From contig NZ_SHKO01000001.1 in the NCBI RefSeq assembly GCF_004217095.1, positions 1,302,001 to 1,366,000 of the forward strand: 64,000 bases of DNA, read 5' to 3'. The notes beneath the pieces are model-generated. The model worked only from the letters and a program-made list of their open reading frames with translations. It did no database searches and was not told where the DNA came from. The stretch is from Advenella incenata. GTDB lineage: Bacteria > Pseudomonadota > Gammaproteobacteria > Burkholderiales > Burkholderiaceae_B. A program made the position numbers and the translations under genes. Positions within the stretch are counted from its first letter, which is position 1. Every line of letters starts with the position of its first letter. Positions 18,305 to 28,597 of this stretch are shown here, piece by piece.

Positions 18305-19405
18305 ATGCAACGTCGTTCCTTCCTCAAAAAAGCAGGCCTGGGTGCTGTGGCCGGCACGGGCGTCATTGCCGCCCCGGTCATTGCCCAGGAAAATCCTGCG
18401 GTCAAATGGCGCATGGCGTCCAGCTTTCCCCGCAGCCTGGTCGCATTGTTCGGTTCCGCAGACCGTTTTACCAAATACGTCAAAGAAGCCTCAAACGGCA
18501 ATTTGCAGATTGACCTGTTTCCAGCGGGTGAAATTGTGCCGGCCTTACAGGTATTGGATGCCGTGTCCAATGGCACAGTCCAGGCCGGACACACTTGTGG
18601 CTACTACTATTTAGGCAAGAATCCGTCGTTTTGTTTTGATACGGCCGTTCCCTTTGGTCTGAATGCGCGTCAGCTGAACGCCTGGATGCTCGAGGGCAAC
18701 GGCAAAAAGCTAATGCGAGATCTATTTGGCAAGGTCAATATCGTCAACTTCCCCTTGGGCAATACCGGCACGCAAATGGGCGGCTGGTTCCGCAAGGAAA
18801 TCAAGTCTCTGGAAGACCTCAAGGGCCTGAAAATGCGTACTGCCGGTCTGGCGGGCGAAGTGCTGGCCAAACTGGGCGTCGTTCCCCAGCAGATTGCCGG
18901 CGGCGATATCTATCCGTCGCTGGAAAAGGGCACGTTGGACGCGGTTGAATTTGTCGGTCCGCTGGACGATGAAAAACTCGGCTTTAACAAAGTGGCCAAA
19001 TATTACTACTACCCAGGATTCTGGGAGGGCGGCGCGCAGGTCTCGGCCTATTTCAACAAAGACGCCTTTGAGAAACTTCCCAAGCATTATCAGGCAATCC
19101 TGGAGTCTACCGTGATTCGGGCCCATACTGAAATGATGGCCATGTACGACTCCATGAATCCGGGCGCATTGCGTCGCCTGATCGCCAATGGCGCCGTGCT
19201 CAAGGAATTCCCGAAAGAGATGATGGACGCTTCTTTCACGGCTACTGCTGAAATTTACAAGAAATATTCGGACAAGGACGAGACCTTCAAGACTATCTTG
19301 ACCGACTATATGGCCTATCGCGACGACTTGATCCCTTGGTTCAATGTTGTGGAAGGCTCATATACTCGCTACGTGGCGCATGCCATATCGCAGGCACGCA
19401 AGTAA
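18305..19405 (+). CDS. TRAP transporter substrate-binding protein (DctP family), Tat-exported
   Basis: 366 residues. The N terminus MQRRSFLKKAGLGAVAGTG has a twin-arginine motif (R3-R4) followed by a hydrophobic stretch and cleavage near AAPVIAQ, so folding in the cytoplasm before export is likely. The rest is a periplasmic TRAP solute receptor, with the family stretch LKGLKMRTAGLAGEVLAKLG and the receptor Arg there that usually binds a carboxylate. No DctQ or DctM membrane genes are adjacent, so it is an orphan receptor here. Ligand unknown; relatives bind 2-oxo acids or mannitol/chloroaromatic-type acids. Confidence 0.88.
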   Translation: MQRRSFLKKAGLGAVAGTGVIAAPVIAQENPAVKWRMASSFPRSLVALFGSADRFTKYVKEASNGNLQIDLFPAGEIVPALQVLDAVSNGTVQAGHTCGYYYLGKNPSFCFDTAVPFGLNARQLNAWMLEGNGKKLMRDLFGKVNIVNFPLGNTGTQMGGWFRKEIKSLEDLKGLKMRTAGLAGEVLAKLGVVPQQIAGGDIYPSLEKGTLDAVEFVGPLDDEKLGFNKVAKYYYYPGFWEGGAQVSAYFNKDAFEKLPKHYQAILESTVIRAHTEMMAMYDSMNPGALRRLIANGAVLKEFPKEMMDASFTATAEIYKKYSDKDETFKTILTDYMAYRDDLIPWFNVVEGSYTRYVAHAISQARK

Positions 19406-19450
19406 GTTGATGTCTTCGCCCTGCGGTTTATAGGGGTAGGCAGCAAATCG

Positions 19451-19482
19451 AGCCATGTTCTCGCTATACCGAGAGCATGGCT
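19451..19482 (+). terminator. Hairpin after the TRAP receptor gene
   Basis: A 13-bp stem AGCCATGTTCTCG/CGAGAGCATGGCT with a CTATAC loop, 45 bases after the stop. The T tail is weak (TCATTATTTA), so termination efficiency is uncertain. Confidence 0.6.
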
Positions 19483-20034
19483 TCATTATTTATGGTCCTA
19501 CTATCATGGCCCTACTAATAACGCCCGATTACGAACACTTGTCTTACCAACACCTATATTAAGAACGCCCGGTTACGGGCAATCTGGGGTGCGGCTTCCT
19601 GGAGGCTGTTTAAGGGACTATTTCAGAAGCTGGCCTGACATAACCAGCGTTTTTTGTGATTGAGCCGGTTCGGTGTGAAACAAACCAGTGCACAACCGGC
19701 GTGCCCGGGCGACTGTCGCTGCCAGGAGACAAATCCCGAAAAAAAACGTCTTGGCGGGCCATGATCGCCTCTATTTCATTGTTTTATTTGAAAAAAAGTT
19801 TTTTGCGTGTTAATATCACGGGCTTATCTGTGTCTTTGCACTGTCGCAGGGTAATTTACAGTCATTGCATCTTTTGGTGTGCTGCTGTTTGTTCCCCTTG
19901 TATATAACGTTCAGGCGAATCAGATAAAACCGTCGGATTGCGATCGCCGGCGCCATCTTTATCCGTTTTTCGGATTTTGAGCCCGTGTGCCCCCGGTAGT
20001 GATCCGCTTCAAACTCAAATTTTAGGAATACATC
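19483..20034. other. Intergenic stretch with the rplM promoter and a ~210-nt leader
   Basis: No gene is supported between the hairpin after the TRAP receptor gene and rplM. Its right half would be the rplM-rpsI 5' leader, which is long and may hold a ribosomal-protein binding structure, though no known L13 leader motif could be confirmed by eye. Confidence 0.5.
19788..19816 (+). promoter_or_regulatory. Sigma-70 promoter for rplM-rpsI
   Basis: TTGAAA (19788-19793) and TAATAT (19811-19816) with exact 17-base spacing. Transcription would start near 19823 and give a leader of about 210 nt. Confidence 0.65.
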
Positions 20035-20463
20035 ATGAAGACCTTTGTGGCCAAGCCCCATGAAGTCAAACGTGACTGGTATGTTATTGATGCAAAAGGC
20101 AAAGTCCTTGGTCGTGTAGCCAGCGAAGTTGCACGCCGTTTGCGCGGTAAACATAAACCGGAATTTACCCCTCACGTTGACACAGGCGATTACATCGTCA
20201 TTATTAACGCAGCTGATATCGTTGTAACAGGCGCCAAATCGGAAGACAAAAAATACTTCCGTCACTCTGGCTATCCTGGCGGCATCTACGAAACAAACTT
20301 CCGGAAAATGCAAGAGCGTTTCCCCGGTCGTGCGATTGAAAAAGCCGTTAAGGGCATGCTGCCAAAAGGTCCCCTGGGTTACGCCATGATCAAGAAGCTC
20401 AAGGTGTACGCGGGTGCCGAGCATCCTCATACTGCCCAGCAGCCTAAAACGCTGGAATTTTAA
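20035..20463 (+). CDS. rplM: 50S ribosomal protein L13
   Basis: 142 residues, the standard length, with [20 protein letters not shown] at the start, the core [16 protein letters not shown] and [20 protein letters not shown] near the end. It binds 23S rRNA early in 50S assembly. It is followed nine bases downstream by rpsI; this rplM-rpsI pair is conserved in nearly all bacteria. Confidence 0.98.
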   Translation: MKTFVAKPHEVKRDWYVIDAKGKVLGRVASEVARRLRGKHKPEFTPHVDTGDYIVIINAADIVVTGAKSEDKKYFRHSGYPGGIYETNFRKMQERFPGRAIEKAVKGMLPKGPLGYAMIKKLKVYAGAEHPHTAQQPKTLEF

Positions 20464-20472
20464 GGATAAATC

Positions 20473-20865
20473 ATGATCGGTAATTGGAATTATGGAACGG
20501 GCCGTCGTAAAACGTCAGTTGCCCGTGTGTTTCTGAAAAAAGGTACAGGTAATATTGTTGTCAACGGTAAACCTGTTGACCAATATTTTGCTCGTGAAAC
20601 AGGTCGCATGGTTGTTCGCCAGCCCCTGGTACTCACAGAGATGGTTGAATCTTTTGATTTTCACATCAATGTACACGGTGGCGGCGAAAGCGGTCAGGCT
20701 GGCGCTGTGCGTCACGGTATTACCCGTGCGCTCATCGACTACGACGCCACACTTAAGCCCGCGCTGTCAAAAGCCGGCTTGGTAACACGTGACGCCCGTG
20801 AAGTTGAACGTAAGAAAGTGGGTTTCCACAAGGCGCGTCGTCGGAAGCAGTTCAGCAAACGCTAA
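20473..20865 (+). CDS. rpsI: 30S ribosomal protein S9
   Basis: 130 residues. [20 protein letters not shown] opens the protein and the basic C-terminal tail ends [11 protein letters not shown], which reaches the decoding centre and contacts P-site tRNA. Second gene of the rplM-rpsI operon; a strong terminator follows 20 bases later. Confidence 0.98.
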   Translation: MIGNWNYGTGRRKTSVARVFLKKGTGNIVVNGKPVDQYFARETGRMVVRQPLVLTEMVESFDFHINVHGGGESGQAGAVRHGITRALIDYDATLKPALSKAGLVTRDAREVERKKVGFHKARRRKQFSKR

Positions 20866-20884
20866 TTTGTTTCGCGACATGTCG

Positions 20885-20909
20885 AAAAGGCCGCTTTTGC
20901 GGCCTTTTT
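20885..20909 (+). terminator. Rho-independent terminator of rplM-rpsI
   Basis: Stem AAAAGGCCGC (20885-20894)/GCGGCCTTTT with a TTTT loop and T tail. Confidence 0.92.
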
Positions 20910-20922
20910 CTTTTGAATTCTT

Positions 20923-20928
20923 TATAAT
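20923..20928 (+). promoter_or_regulatory. -10 element TATAAT upstream of argC
   Basis: A perfect TATAAT lies 23 bases before the argC ATG at 20952, between the rpsI terminator and the gene. No convincing -35 was found. The implied leader is very short, and there is no clear ribosome binding site before that ATG. Confidence 0.45.
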
Positions 20929-20951
20929 GGTTTTCTGCGCTTAATTATTCA

Positions 20952-22022
20952 ATGGATGCAAACACAATGGCTTCTTCCTCTTCAACTGTCAAAGTCGGTA
21001 TTGTTGGTGGTACAGGTTACACCGGGGTAGAGCTGTTGCGTCTGCTGTCCGCTCACCCGAATGTTCGGTTGCACGCCATCACCTCACGCAAAGAGGAAGG
21101 CATGCCGGTTTCCACCATGTTCCCCAATCTGCGCGGTCATGTAGACCTGGCTTTTTCAACGCCTGAAAACGCTGCGCTGACCGAATGTGACGTAGTTTTT
21201 TTCGCAACGCCCCACGGTGTGGCCATGGCGCAGGCGCGCGAACTCATTGATGCCGGCGTCAAGGTCATTGATCTGGCTGCGGATTTTCGTCTGCAGGATA
21301 CGGCCGTATTTGAAAAGTGGTACAAAATGCCGCACAGCTGCCCCGATATCTTGCGCGAAAGTGCTTACGGGCTGGTTGAATTGAACCGGGAAAATATCGC
21401 CGGCGCGCAGGTCATTGGTAACCCGGGTTGCTATCCCACCACGGTTATCCTGGGTCTGGCGCCGTTGCTTGAGAAAAAACTGGTGCATACCAGCAATATT
21501 ATTGCCGATTGCAAATCTGGTGTTTCGGGCGCCGGACGCAAGGCCGAAGTGAGCACGCTGTTTTCCGAAGCGGGCGACAATTTCAAGGCATACGGGGTTG
21601 CCGGACACAGGCATCATCCGGAAATTACCGAGCAGCTCACTGCGCTGGCAGGCGAAGCGGTCAAACTTACCTTCGTTCCCCACCTGGTGCCCATGATTCG
21701 CGGCATGCTATCGACCATTTACGTCACAATCAAGGATGACGCGCTGGATACCGATTTCCAGGCCCTGTACGAAAGTCGCTACGCCAACGAGCAGTTTGTT
21801 GACGTGATGCCGGCAGGCAGCCAGCCCGAAACCAGGTCGGTGCGGGCTTCAAATACCTTGCGAATTGCCGTGAGCCGCCCGGATAATGGCAATCAGCTCA
21901 TTATCATTGTGGTTCAGGACAATCTGGTCAAGGGCGCTGCCGGTCAGGCTGTACAGAACATGAATTTGCTTTTTGGGTTGCCTGAGCAGGCGGGTCTGGG
22001 CGGCGTGGCTATTCTTCCCTGA
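20952..22022 (+). CDS. argC: N-acetyl-gamma-glutamyl-phosphate reductase
   Basis: 356 residues. It makes N-acetylglutamate semialdehyde in arginine synthesis using NADPH. The nucleotide-binding motif [18 protein letters not shown] is near the N terminus, the catalytic cysteine is in GNPGCYPT, and [14 protein letters not shown] and AGHRHHPEI follow. An alternative ATG at 20967 would give the more usual start [14 protein letters not shown]; neither has a strong ribosome binding site, so the start is uncertain by five residues. A DUF6776 gene begins 11 bases after the stop. Confidence 0.95.
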   Translation: MDANTMASSSSTVKVGIVGGTGYTGVELLRLLSAHPNVRLHAITSRKEEGMPVSTMFPNLRGHVDLAFSTPENAALTECDVVFFATPHGVAMAQARELIDAGVKVIDLAADFRLQDTAVFEKWYKMPHSCPDILRESAYGLVELNRENIAGAQVIGNPGCYPTTVILGLAPLLEKKLVHTSNIIADCKSGVSGAGRKAEVSTLFSEAGDNFKAYGVAGHRHHPEITEQLTALAGEAVKLTFVPHLVPMIRGMLSTIYVTIKDDALDTDFQALYESRYANEQFVDVMPAGSQPETRSVRASNTLRIAVSRPDNGNQLIIIVVQDNLVKGAAGQAVQNMNLLFGLPEQAGLGGVAILP

Positions 22023-22032
22023 TCTGACAGAT

Positions 22033-22749
22033 ATGTCCATGTTCGCGCGCGGTTTTCTGTTTCTGGTTGGCGTCACTATGGGGGGCAGCGCTGCGTATTA
22101 TTACACGCATAATATGATGCAGCGCGAAATGTTCAGTCAGAAGACCGAGCTGGCCGAACAGCTGTCTCATGCGCTGATGCAGGAGAAAATCAAGTTGACG
22201 GAGCTGCAAAGTCGCCTGGATATCTCCGAGACGCAGATGACCATGGATCGGGCGACGATTGCCGAATACGAAAGCCAGGTCAAAAAATTGCAGGATGATC
22301 TGTCGCGCACCTCCGAGCAGTTGTCCTTTTATGATGAACTAGTGCCGGCCGGCCCTCAGGGTGCCATCAGTGTGCGCGGTTTTGATGCGGTCGTGGAAGG
22401 GCGGCGGGTCCGTTTCAAGGTGCTGGTGTCCCGGCAGGCCCAGGCAGGCACGGTCTTTAAAGGTGAGCTCAAATTTACGGCAACCGGCACCTTAAATGGT
22501 GAGGCTGCCACTGTAGATCTGATTCCGGACACAGTCGAGCACGCCAGTACGGGTTCGGACAGCATTCCAGCCGTGACCGACTTGAAAAAACAAGCCCCGG
22601 CCCCAATATTAAAACTGGATTTTGAAACCATTCAGCGAATCCAGGGTCTATTGATGTTCCCAGAGGGCTTTGTGCCCAAAAAAATCACCATGCGTGTGCT
22701 CGAGGGCAAGACGGTGCGTGCATCTCGCACCGCCGAACTGTCTCCCTGA
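22033..22749 (+). CDS. DUF6776-type membrane-anchored coiled-coil protein
   Basis: 238 residues from ATG 22033 (MSMFARGFLFLVG). The frame is open upstream into argC, but that extension is unrelated in character. One N-terminal transmembrane segment (~4-25) is followed by a coiled coil rich in Glu/Gln/Leu (~28-100, MQEKIKLTELQSRL region), then a beta-rich C-terminal domain with VRGFDAVVEGRRVRFKVLV. Proteins of this layout are found beside erpA or argC in beta-proteobacteria with no known function. Likely cotranscribed with argC. Confidence 0.75.
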   Translation: MSMFARGFLFLVGVTMGGSAAYYYTHNMMQREMFSQKTELAEQLSHALMQEKIKLTELQSRLDISETQMTMDRATIAEYESQVKKLQDDLSRTSEQLSFYDELVPAGPQGAISVRGFDAVVEGRRVRFKVLVSRQAQAGTVFKGELKFTATGTLNGEAATVDLIPDTVEHASTGSDSIPAVTDLKKQAPAPILKLDFETIQRIQGLLMFPEGFVPKKITMRVLEGKTVRASRTAELSP

Positions 22750-22811
22750 TTGCGCCATATGGTAAAATGAATTTCTGCTAACGGTGGCTGTATCCCACCA
22801 GGAGTCTAAAA

Positions 22812-23180
22812 ATGAGTACTGTTCTCGAATCTGTCGATCTGCAAGCCCCTCCAACCCCGTTGCTTTTTACCGAAGCGGCGGCCACAAAGGTTAAAGACCT
22901 GCTTATCGAAGAAGGCAACCCCGAGCTCAAACTGCGCGTGTTCGTGCAGGGCGGCGGCTGTTCCGGCTTCCAGTATGGCTTCACGTTTGATGAAGTGATA
23001 AATGAAGACGATACGACGATCGACAAAAACGGTGTGCAACTGCTGGTTGATCCAATGAGCTTTCAGTATCTGGTTGGTGCAGAGATCGATTACAAGGAAG
23101 ATATCGAGGGCTCACAATTTGTGATCCGTAACCCGAACGCGACCACAACCTGCGGCTGCGGCTCTTCGTTCTCGGTTTAA
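22812..23180 (+). CDS. erpA: Iron-sulfur cluster insertion protein ErpA
   Basis: 122-residue A-type carrier that delivers Fe-S clusters to apoproteins. The three ligand cysteines are present: C50 in [11 protein letters not shown] and C114/C116 in TTCGCGSSF. Ribosome binding site AGGAG lies nine bases upstream. Fe-S clients visible in this window could include the YdeP-type molybdoenzyme, but that is inference. Followed by a terminator at 23332. Confidence 0.96.
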   Translation: MSTVLESVDLQAPPTPLLFTEAAATKVKDLLIEEGNPELKLRVFVQGGGCSGFQYGFTFDEVINEDDTTIDKNGVQLLVDPMSFQYLVGAEIDYKEDIEGSQFVIRNPNATTTCGCGSSFSV

Positions 23181-23331
23181 GCGCGAACGCACGATTGCGT
23201 GGTGTTTGGACAAGGGGGTGGCAAGTATCCCCTTAATGGCAGTGCTTAAAGGCTTTTCTTTACGGTATGCCTTTAAATCTGTATCCATTTTACCTTTCCA
23301 AAGGCATTTGCTCGCACGGCACCAGTCAGAC

Positions 23332-23367
23332 AAATCCGGCTCCCTTATTTGGGATGCCGGATTTTTT
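23332..23367 (+). terminator. Terminator between erpA and anmK
   Basis: AAATCCGGC-TCCC (23332-23344) pairs with GGGA-GCCGGATTT (23351-23364, one bulged T) around TTATTT, followed by a T run. It lies 150 bases after erpA; the stretch between holds no gene. Confidence 0.85.
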
Positions 23368-23427
23368 ATTGGGCTTGTCTATTGGGCTTGTAATCAGGCC
23401 TTTTGATCGACCTTTGCGGATCGACCG

Positions 23428-24549
23428 CTACGCCGGGTACAGGCAGCCCAGTATGGTTTTTCTGCGTGCTCCGGTCACCGACGGCGTGCCGGCGGGGTGC
23501 CCAGACAGAAAGGCATGGGCCAGCCAGGCAAACGCCAGCGCTTCCATAGACTGCGAGGCAATGCCATGCGCATCGCTGGTGCTCAATTGCACGCCAGGCA
23601 GGCGGGACTGCAGATCTTCGAGCAGGGCGCGGTTACCGGTTCCGCCCCCACACACAATCAGTGTCTGGCTATCGGCAGCATAGCGGCGGATGGCCAGGGC
23701 CACGGTTTGCGCCGTAAAGGCCCGCAATGTCGCCTGCACGTCCTGCGGCGCAATGGCCTCAAACCCCGCAAGCCGCGTTTGCAGCCAGGTGTGATTGAAA
23801 AGATCCCGTCCTGTGGATTTGGGTGGTGGTAATGCCAGCCAGGGTTCGCTTTCAATAAGCGTGTCAAGAAGAGGTTGGTGCACGGTGCCGCCGGCCGACC
23901 ATGCGCCGTCCTTGTCGTAAGATTCGCCAGTATGGGCCAGACACCACATATCCAGCAACACATTGGCCGGTCCGGTATCAAAGCCGGTCACGTCCTGGCC
24001 CGGACGCAGGATGCTGATATTGGCAATGCCGCCCAGGTTCAGTACCGTCACTGTCTGCTCGCTGGCAAAAATTGCCTCGTGAAAGGCAGGCACCAAGGGA
24101 GCGCCCTGACCCCCAGCGGCCACATCGCGGCTGCGAAAATCGGCCACGACCGCAATGCCGGTATTTTCTGCCAGGCGGGCGGGGGCATTGAGCTGAATAG
24201 TGAAGCCCAGTTCGGGGCGATGCCTGACGGTTTGCCCGTGAGCGCCGATGGCTGCGATCCGGCTGGCGGGCAGGTTCGCCTGCGCCAGCAAATCGGCCAC
24301 CACCTGGGCATACAAGTCGGCCAACTGGCAACTGGCAAGGCCGGCGCGCTCCAGCTCGTTGTTGCCGGCACGATTTAAATCCAGCAATTGGGCTCTGAGT
24401 GCGGTAGGCATGGGACGCGAAGCAAACGCTACGATTTGCGGCCGGTCGGTGCCGGAGAAGGCAGCCAGCACACCGTCGGCGCCATCGGTGCTGGTGCCGG
24501 ACATCAAGCCGATCAAATAGCGGGGTTCCTGCGCTTGGGTCATGAGCAT
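23428..24549 (-). CDS. anmK: Anhydro-N-acetylmuramic acid kinase
   Basis: 373 residues. It phosphorylates and opens 1,6-anhydroMurNAc from cell-wall turnover, giving MurNAc-6-phosphate. The ATP-site start [18 protein letters not shown], the catalytic-Asp segment [29 protein letters not shown] and [11 protein letters not shown] are all intact. Convergent with erpA and divergent from tyrS, with 123 bases between the starts; the anmK/tyrS divergence is typical of beta-proteobacteria. Confidence 0.95.
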   Translation of the reverse strand: MLMTQAQEPRYLIGLMSGTSTDGADGVLAAFSGTDRPQIVAFASRPMPTALRAQLLDLNRAGNNELERAGLASCQLADLYAQVVADLLAQANLPASRIAAIGAHGQTVRHRPELGFTIQLNAPARLAENTGIAVVADFRSRDVAAGGQGAPLVPAFHEAIFASEQTVTVLNLGGIANISILRPGQDVTGFDTGPANVLLDMWCLAHTGESYDKDGAWSAGGTVHQPLLDTLIESEPWLALPPPKSTGRDLFNHTWLQTRLAGFEAIAPQDVQATLRAFTAQTVALAIRRYAADSQTLIVCGGGTGNRALLEDLQSRLPGVQLSTSDAHGIASQSMEALAFAWLAHAFLSGHPAGTPSVTGARRKTILGCLYPA

Positions 24550-24672
24550 CTGCCTGGCCGAAAAGGGTATAATTTAACATTGAAATATGCGCAAAAGGGC
24601 GTTTATCGGCTTGGTTCTGTTGCCAATGTCCTTCCTTTACCCATCTGCCCGCGCCCAGGAATCAGAAAATTT

Positions 24673-25902
24673 ATGTCAACACCCGAAATACCCCTTAGTC
24701 CGGAAGTGGAAAACGACCTGCAAACCGTGCTGCGCGGCTGCGACGAGCTGCTGGTTCAGTCTGAATTTGCCGTCAAGCTGCAAAACAGCCGTAACACTGG
24801 TACGCCGCTGCGTATCAAGCTGGGCCTGGATCCCACCGCTCCCGATATTCACTTGGGGCATACCGTGGTGCTCAATAAAATGCGCCAGCTTCAAGATATG
24901 GGGCACAACGTTATTTTTCTGATCGGCGACTTCACCTCCATGATCGGCGACCCCAGCGGGCGCAATGCGACCCGTCCACCGCTCACGCGCGAGCAGATCG
25001 AAGTTAATGCCAAAACCTATTATGAGCAGGCCAGCAAGGTGCTGGACCCGTCACGTACTGAAGTGCGCTACAACTCCGAGTGGTGCGATCCACTGGGCGC
25101 GCGCGGCTTGATCCAACTGGCTTCCCGCTACACGGTTGCCCGAATGATGGAACGCGATGACTTCACCAAGCGCTTCAAGGGCGGCATTCCCATTTCTGTT
25201 CATGAATTTCTGTACCCGCTTATGCAGGGCTATGATTCGGTCGCGCTCAAGGCAGACCTGGAATTGGGCGGAACAGACCAGAAGTTCAATCTGCTGGTGG
25301 GCCGTGAATTGCAAAAGGAATATGGCCAGCCGGCTCAATGCATTCTGACGATGCCCTTGCTCGAAGGTCTGGACGGTGTCGAAAAAATGTCCAAGTCCAA
25401 GCACAATTACATTGGTATTACGGAAACGCCTGACTCCATGTTCGGCAAGCTCATGTCCATCTCCGATACATTAATGTGGCGTTATTATGAATTACTTTCA
25501 TTCAAGTCGCTGCAGGACATTGCTACACTTGCGCAACAGGTCAAAGAGGGCAGAAATCCACGCGATGTGAAGGTCGAACTGGCGCAGGAAATCATTACGC
25601 GCTTTCACAGCGCAACAGACGCTGACAACGCGCTGGCCAATTTCGAGGCGCGCTTTCGCGATGGTGTCATTCCGGAAGAAATGCCCGAAATCAACCTCGG
25701 GCCGGGTCCGCTGGGTATTCTGCGGATCCTCAAAGAGGCCGGTCTGGCTAGTTCCGGCACCGAGGCCGGGCGCAATGTGCAGCAGGGTGGGGTGCGGGTC
25801 GATTCCCAGCGAGTGGAAGACAAGAATCTGCAGCTGGAGGCTGGCACCTATGTGGTCCAGGTCGGTAAACGCAAGTTTGCCCGGGTCACCGTAAGCGCCT
25901 GA
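24673..25902 (+). CDS. tyrS: Tyrosyl-tRNA synthetase
   Basis: 409 residues from ATG 24673 ([16 protein letters not shown]). The frame is open to 24388 but the extra residues overlap anmK and are not family-like. HIGH-type motif HLGH at 60-63 within [19 protein letters not shown] at about 238-242, and a C-terminal S4 RNA-binding domain ([17 protein letters not shown]). This is the TyrRS form of about 400 residues common in proteobacteria. Confidence 0.96.
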   Translation: MSTPEIPLSPEVENDLQTVLRGCDELLVQSEFAVKLQNSRNTGTPLRIKLGLDPTAPDIHLGHTVVLNKMRQLQDMGHNVIFLIGDFTSMIGDPSGRNATRPPLTREQIEVNAKTYYEQASKVLDPSRTEVRYNSEWCDPLGARGLIQLASRYTVARMMERDDFTKRFKGGIPISVHEFLYPLMQGYDSVALKADLELGGTDQKFNLLVGRELQKEYGQPAQCILTMPLLEGLDGVEKMSKSKHNYIGITETPDSMFGKLMSISDTLMWRYYELLSFKSLQDIATLAQQVKEGRNPRDVKVELAQEIITRFHSATDADNALANFEARFRDGVIPEEMPEINLGPGPLGILRILKEAGLASSGTEAGRNVQQGGVRVDSQRVEDKNLQLEAGTYVVQVGKRKFARVTVSA

Positions 25903-26053
25903 CGCGAAGCCATATCTGCCCACCCCGTGAGTGCGGCAGGTTGCGGTTTTTCAGGCGGTAAAGGAACAACAGGCAACACGGTTCGTTTTGCCTGGCGTTC
26001 ATCCGCGCCACAAGCGCATTTTGATCTGTTTTTATTGTATTGAAGGGGATGTC

Positions 26054-26683
26054 ATGAAAATCAGCAGCCAGTCATTTGAACACGAAAAAGCAATCGGGCC
26101 GGCCAACGCCTTTGCCAAGCCGGATACGCAGGCGCACATGATCCTGTCGGACAACAAAAACCCACATTTGGCCTGGGCCGATGCGCCCGAAGGTACGCGT
26201 TCATTCGTTGTCCTGTGCGTAGATAAAGACGTGCCAAGCAAGCCCGATGACGTCAATCAGGACGACCGTGAAGTGCCGGCCAGCCTGCCCCGCGTTGATT
26301 TCTATCATTGGGCGCTGGTTGATATTCCGGCGGATATCACCGAGATCGCCGAAGGTGAGTTTTCCAACGGCGTGACGCCCAAGGGAAAAAGCGGCCCGCT
26401 GGCAGCCAAGGACATGCGCCAGGGTATTAACGACTTTACCAACTGGTTTGCCGGCGATCACGATATGAAGGGCGATTACTTTGGCTATGACGGTCCATGC
26501 CCGCCTTTTAATGATGCGCTGGTACATCGCTATTATTTTACGGTCTATGCGCTGGATATCGATACCTTGCCATTGACCGGCAGCTTTACCTGCGCCGACG
26601 TGGCCGAGGCCATCGCGCCCCATGTGCTGGACCAGGCCACGATCATGGGGCTGTATTCGCTGAATCCCAAAGTTTCCTTTTGA
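26054..26683 (+). CDS. YbhB/YbcL-family PEBP (Raf-kinase-inhibitor-like) protein
   Basis: 209 residues from ATG 26054, which has GGGG upstream. The phosphatidylethanolamine-binding-protein fold is seen in NPHLAWADAPEGTRSFVVLCVDKDVP, the HWALVDIP segment, and YDGPCPPFNDALVHRYYFTVYAL. Members bind anionic ligands in a small pocket; the role of bacterial copies is not established. There is no signal peptide. It sits between tyrS and glyA without evident functional ties. Confidence 0.88.
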   Translation: MKISSQSFEHEKAIGPANAFAKPDTQAHMILSDNKNPHLAWADAPEGTRSFVVLCVDKDVPSKPDDVNQDDREVPASLPRVDFYHWALVDIPADITEIAEGEFSNGVTPKGKSGPLAAKDMRQGINDFTNWFAGDHDMKGDYFGYDGPCPPFNDALVHRYYFTVYALDIDTLPLTGSFTCADVAEAIAPHVLDQATIMGLYSLNPKVSF

Positions 26684-26719
26684 ATTTTATCCAATTACCC
26701 GCTTTATATAGGACACGTT

Positions 26720-27964
26720 ATGTTTGACCGCTCGCTAACTCTTGACAAGGTAGATCCTGAACTCTGGAGTGCCATCCAACAAGAAAATACCCGTCAGGAG
26801 CAGCACATCGAACTGATTGCTTCTGAAAACTACACCAGCCCGGCAGTCATGCAGGCGCAGGGCACGCAGCTGACCAACAAGTACGCAGAAGGTTATCCTG
26901 GCAAGCGCTACTACGGTGGCTGCGAATTTGTCGATATCGCTGAAGAGCTGGCTATCAAACGCCTGAAAGAACTGTTTGGCGCCGAAGCGGCCAACGTGCA
27001 GCCGAACTCCGGCTCACAGGCCAATCAGGGCGTGTACATGGCGGTGCTCAAGCCCGGCGACACCGTGCTGGGCATGAGCCTGGCAGAGGGCGGTCACCTG
27101 ACGCATGGCGCATCGGTCAACGCATCGGGCAAGCTGTACAACTTCATCCCTTATGGGCTGGACGAAAATGAAGTGCTCAACTACGAACAGGTTGAGCAAC
27201 TGGCCAAAGAACACAAGCCCAAAATGATCGTGGCCGGTGCTTCTGCGTACTCCCTGACAATCGATTTTGAGCGCATGGCCAAAATTGCCCATGACAATGG
27301 CGCCTACCTGATGGTCGATATCGCTCACTATGCAGGCCTGGTTGCAGGTGGTCAGTATCCGAACCCGGTTCCTCATGCCGATTTTGTCACATCAACCACG
27401 CACAAATCCTTGCGTGGCCCGCGCGGCGGCGTGATCATGATGAAGGCAGAGCACGAAAAAATCATCAACTCCGCCATCTTCCCTGGCATCCAGGGCGGCC
27501 CGCTCATGCATGTCATCGCCGGTAAAGCAGTTGCCTTCAAAGAAGCGCTCAGCCCGGAATTTACTGACTATGCCAAGCAGGTCGTGGCCAATGCCAAAGT
27601 GCTGGCCGATACACTGGTCAAACGCGGCTTGCGCATTGTTTCAGGCAAGACCGAAAGCCACGTCATGTTGGTGGACTTGCGCGCCAAGGGCATTACCGGC
27701 AAGGTTGCCGAAGCTCGCCTGGGTGATGCGCATATCACCGTCAACAAGAACGCGATTCCGAACGATCCGGAAAAACCGTTCGTGACCAGCGGCATCCGCC
27801 TGGGCACCCCGGCCATGACCACACGTGGTTTTACCGAGGCCGAGGCTGAACTGACTGCGAACCTGATTGCCGATGTGCTGGATAACCCAGACGATGAGGC
27901 AAACATCGCTGCTGTTCGTGCTAAAGTGAATGAACTTACAGCGCGCTTCCCGGTTTACAAATAA
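26720..27964 (+). CDS. glyA: Serine hydroxymethyltransferase
   Basis: 414-residue PLP enzyme interconverting serine and glycine with tetrahydrofolate, the main source of one-carbon units. The PLP lysine is in [14 protein letters not shown] (about residue 228); the N-terminal [13 protein letters not shown] and [15 protein letters not shown] substrate-site segments are intact. It heads a block with nrdR, ribD and ribE, a gene order shared with many beta- and gamma-proteobacteria. Confidence 0.97.
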   Translation: MFDRSLTLDKVDPELWSAIQQENTRQEQHIELIASENYTSPAVMQAQGTQLTNKYAEGYPGKRYYGGCEFVDIAEELAIKRLKELFGAEAANVQPNSGSQANQGVYMAVLKPGDTVLGMSLAEGGHLTHGASVNASGKLYNFIPYGLDENEVLNYEQVEQLAKEHKPKMIVAGASAYSLTIDFERMAKIAHDNGAYLMVDIAHYAGLVAGGQYPNPVPHADFVTSTTHKSLRGPRGGVIMMKAEHEKIINSAIFPGIQGGPLMHVIAGKAVAFKEALSPEFTDYAKQVVANAKVLADTLVKRGLRIVSGKTESHVMLVDLRAKGITGKVAEARLGDAHITVNKNAIPNDPEKPFVTSGIRLGTPAMTTRGFTEAEAELTANLIADVLDNPDDEANIAAVRAKVNELTARFPVYK

Positions 27965-28019
27965 ACCGCGCGTTATCTCAACGCAATAACCTTATTGCCC
28001 GGCACAGGACTTTAGCAAA

Positions 28020-28517
28020 ATGAAATGCCCGTTTTGTTCACACCACGATACACAGGTTATGGACTCGCGGGTATCCGAAGAAGGCGACACCATTCGTCGT
28101 CGTCGCCGGTGTCTGTCCTGTGACCGGCGCTTTACCACATACGAACGTATCGAGTTGGCCATGCCTGCCGTGGTCAAACGCAATGGCACCCGGGCCGAGT
28201 TTGATCCGGCCAAGCTGCAAGCCAGCTTGCGGCTGGCATTGCGCAAACGCCCAGTCAGTACCGAATTGCTGGAGCGGGCAGTTGCTCGCATTCAGGAATC
28301 ACTGCTCAATTATCCCGAAAAAGAAGTCTCGACCGATCACATCGGCGAGCTGGTCATGAGCGAGCTCAAGCAACTGGATCAGGTTGCCTACGTACGGTTT
28401 GCCTCGGTCTACAAAAGCTTCCAGGATATCGAAGAGTTCGTCAATGCCATCAAGGAAATGCAAAAGCCGGTCAAGCCACATAATGGCGGCCGCCCGGATG
28501 CTGTCGATAATGCCTGA
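28020..28517 (+). CDS. nrdR: Transcriptional repressor NrdR
   Basis: 165 residues. An N-terminal zinc ribbon with C3, C6, C31 and C34 ([10 protein letters not shown] and [14 protein letters not shown]) is followed by an ATP-cone domain (about 49-139, starting [16 protein letters not shown]). It senses ATP/dATP and represses ribonucleotide reductase genes by binding NrdR boxes. No nrd gene is in the window. It lies 55 bases after glyA, probably in one transcript. Confidence 0.97.
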   Translation: MKCPFCSHHDTQVMDSRVSEEGDTIRRRRRCLSCDRRFTTYERIELAMPAVVKRNGTRAEFDPAKLQASLRLALRKRPVSTELLERAVARIQESLLNYPEKEVSTDHIGELVMSELKQLDQVAYVRFASVYKSFQDIEEFVNAIKEMQKPVKPHNGGRPDAVDNA

Positions 28518-28597
28518 GGGTTTGTTGTGGTGTGGCGCAGCGCGCGCCGGCATGTGTCGGCGGGCACGCTGACTCTTTATCATCGGAACATTGGTTT

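Noticed and set aside
28520-28597. Upstream start for ribD and an FMN riboswitch before it
   Set aside because: Residues before ATG 28598 are not family-like, and the short nrdR-ribD gap cannot hold the conserved FMN aptamer.
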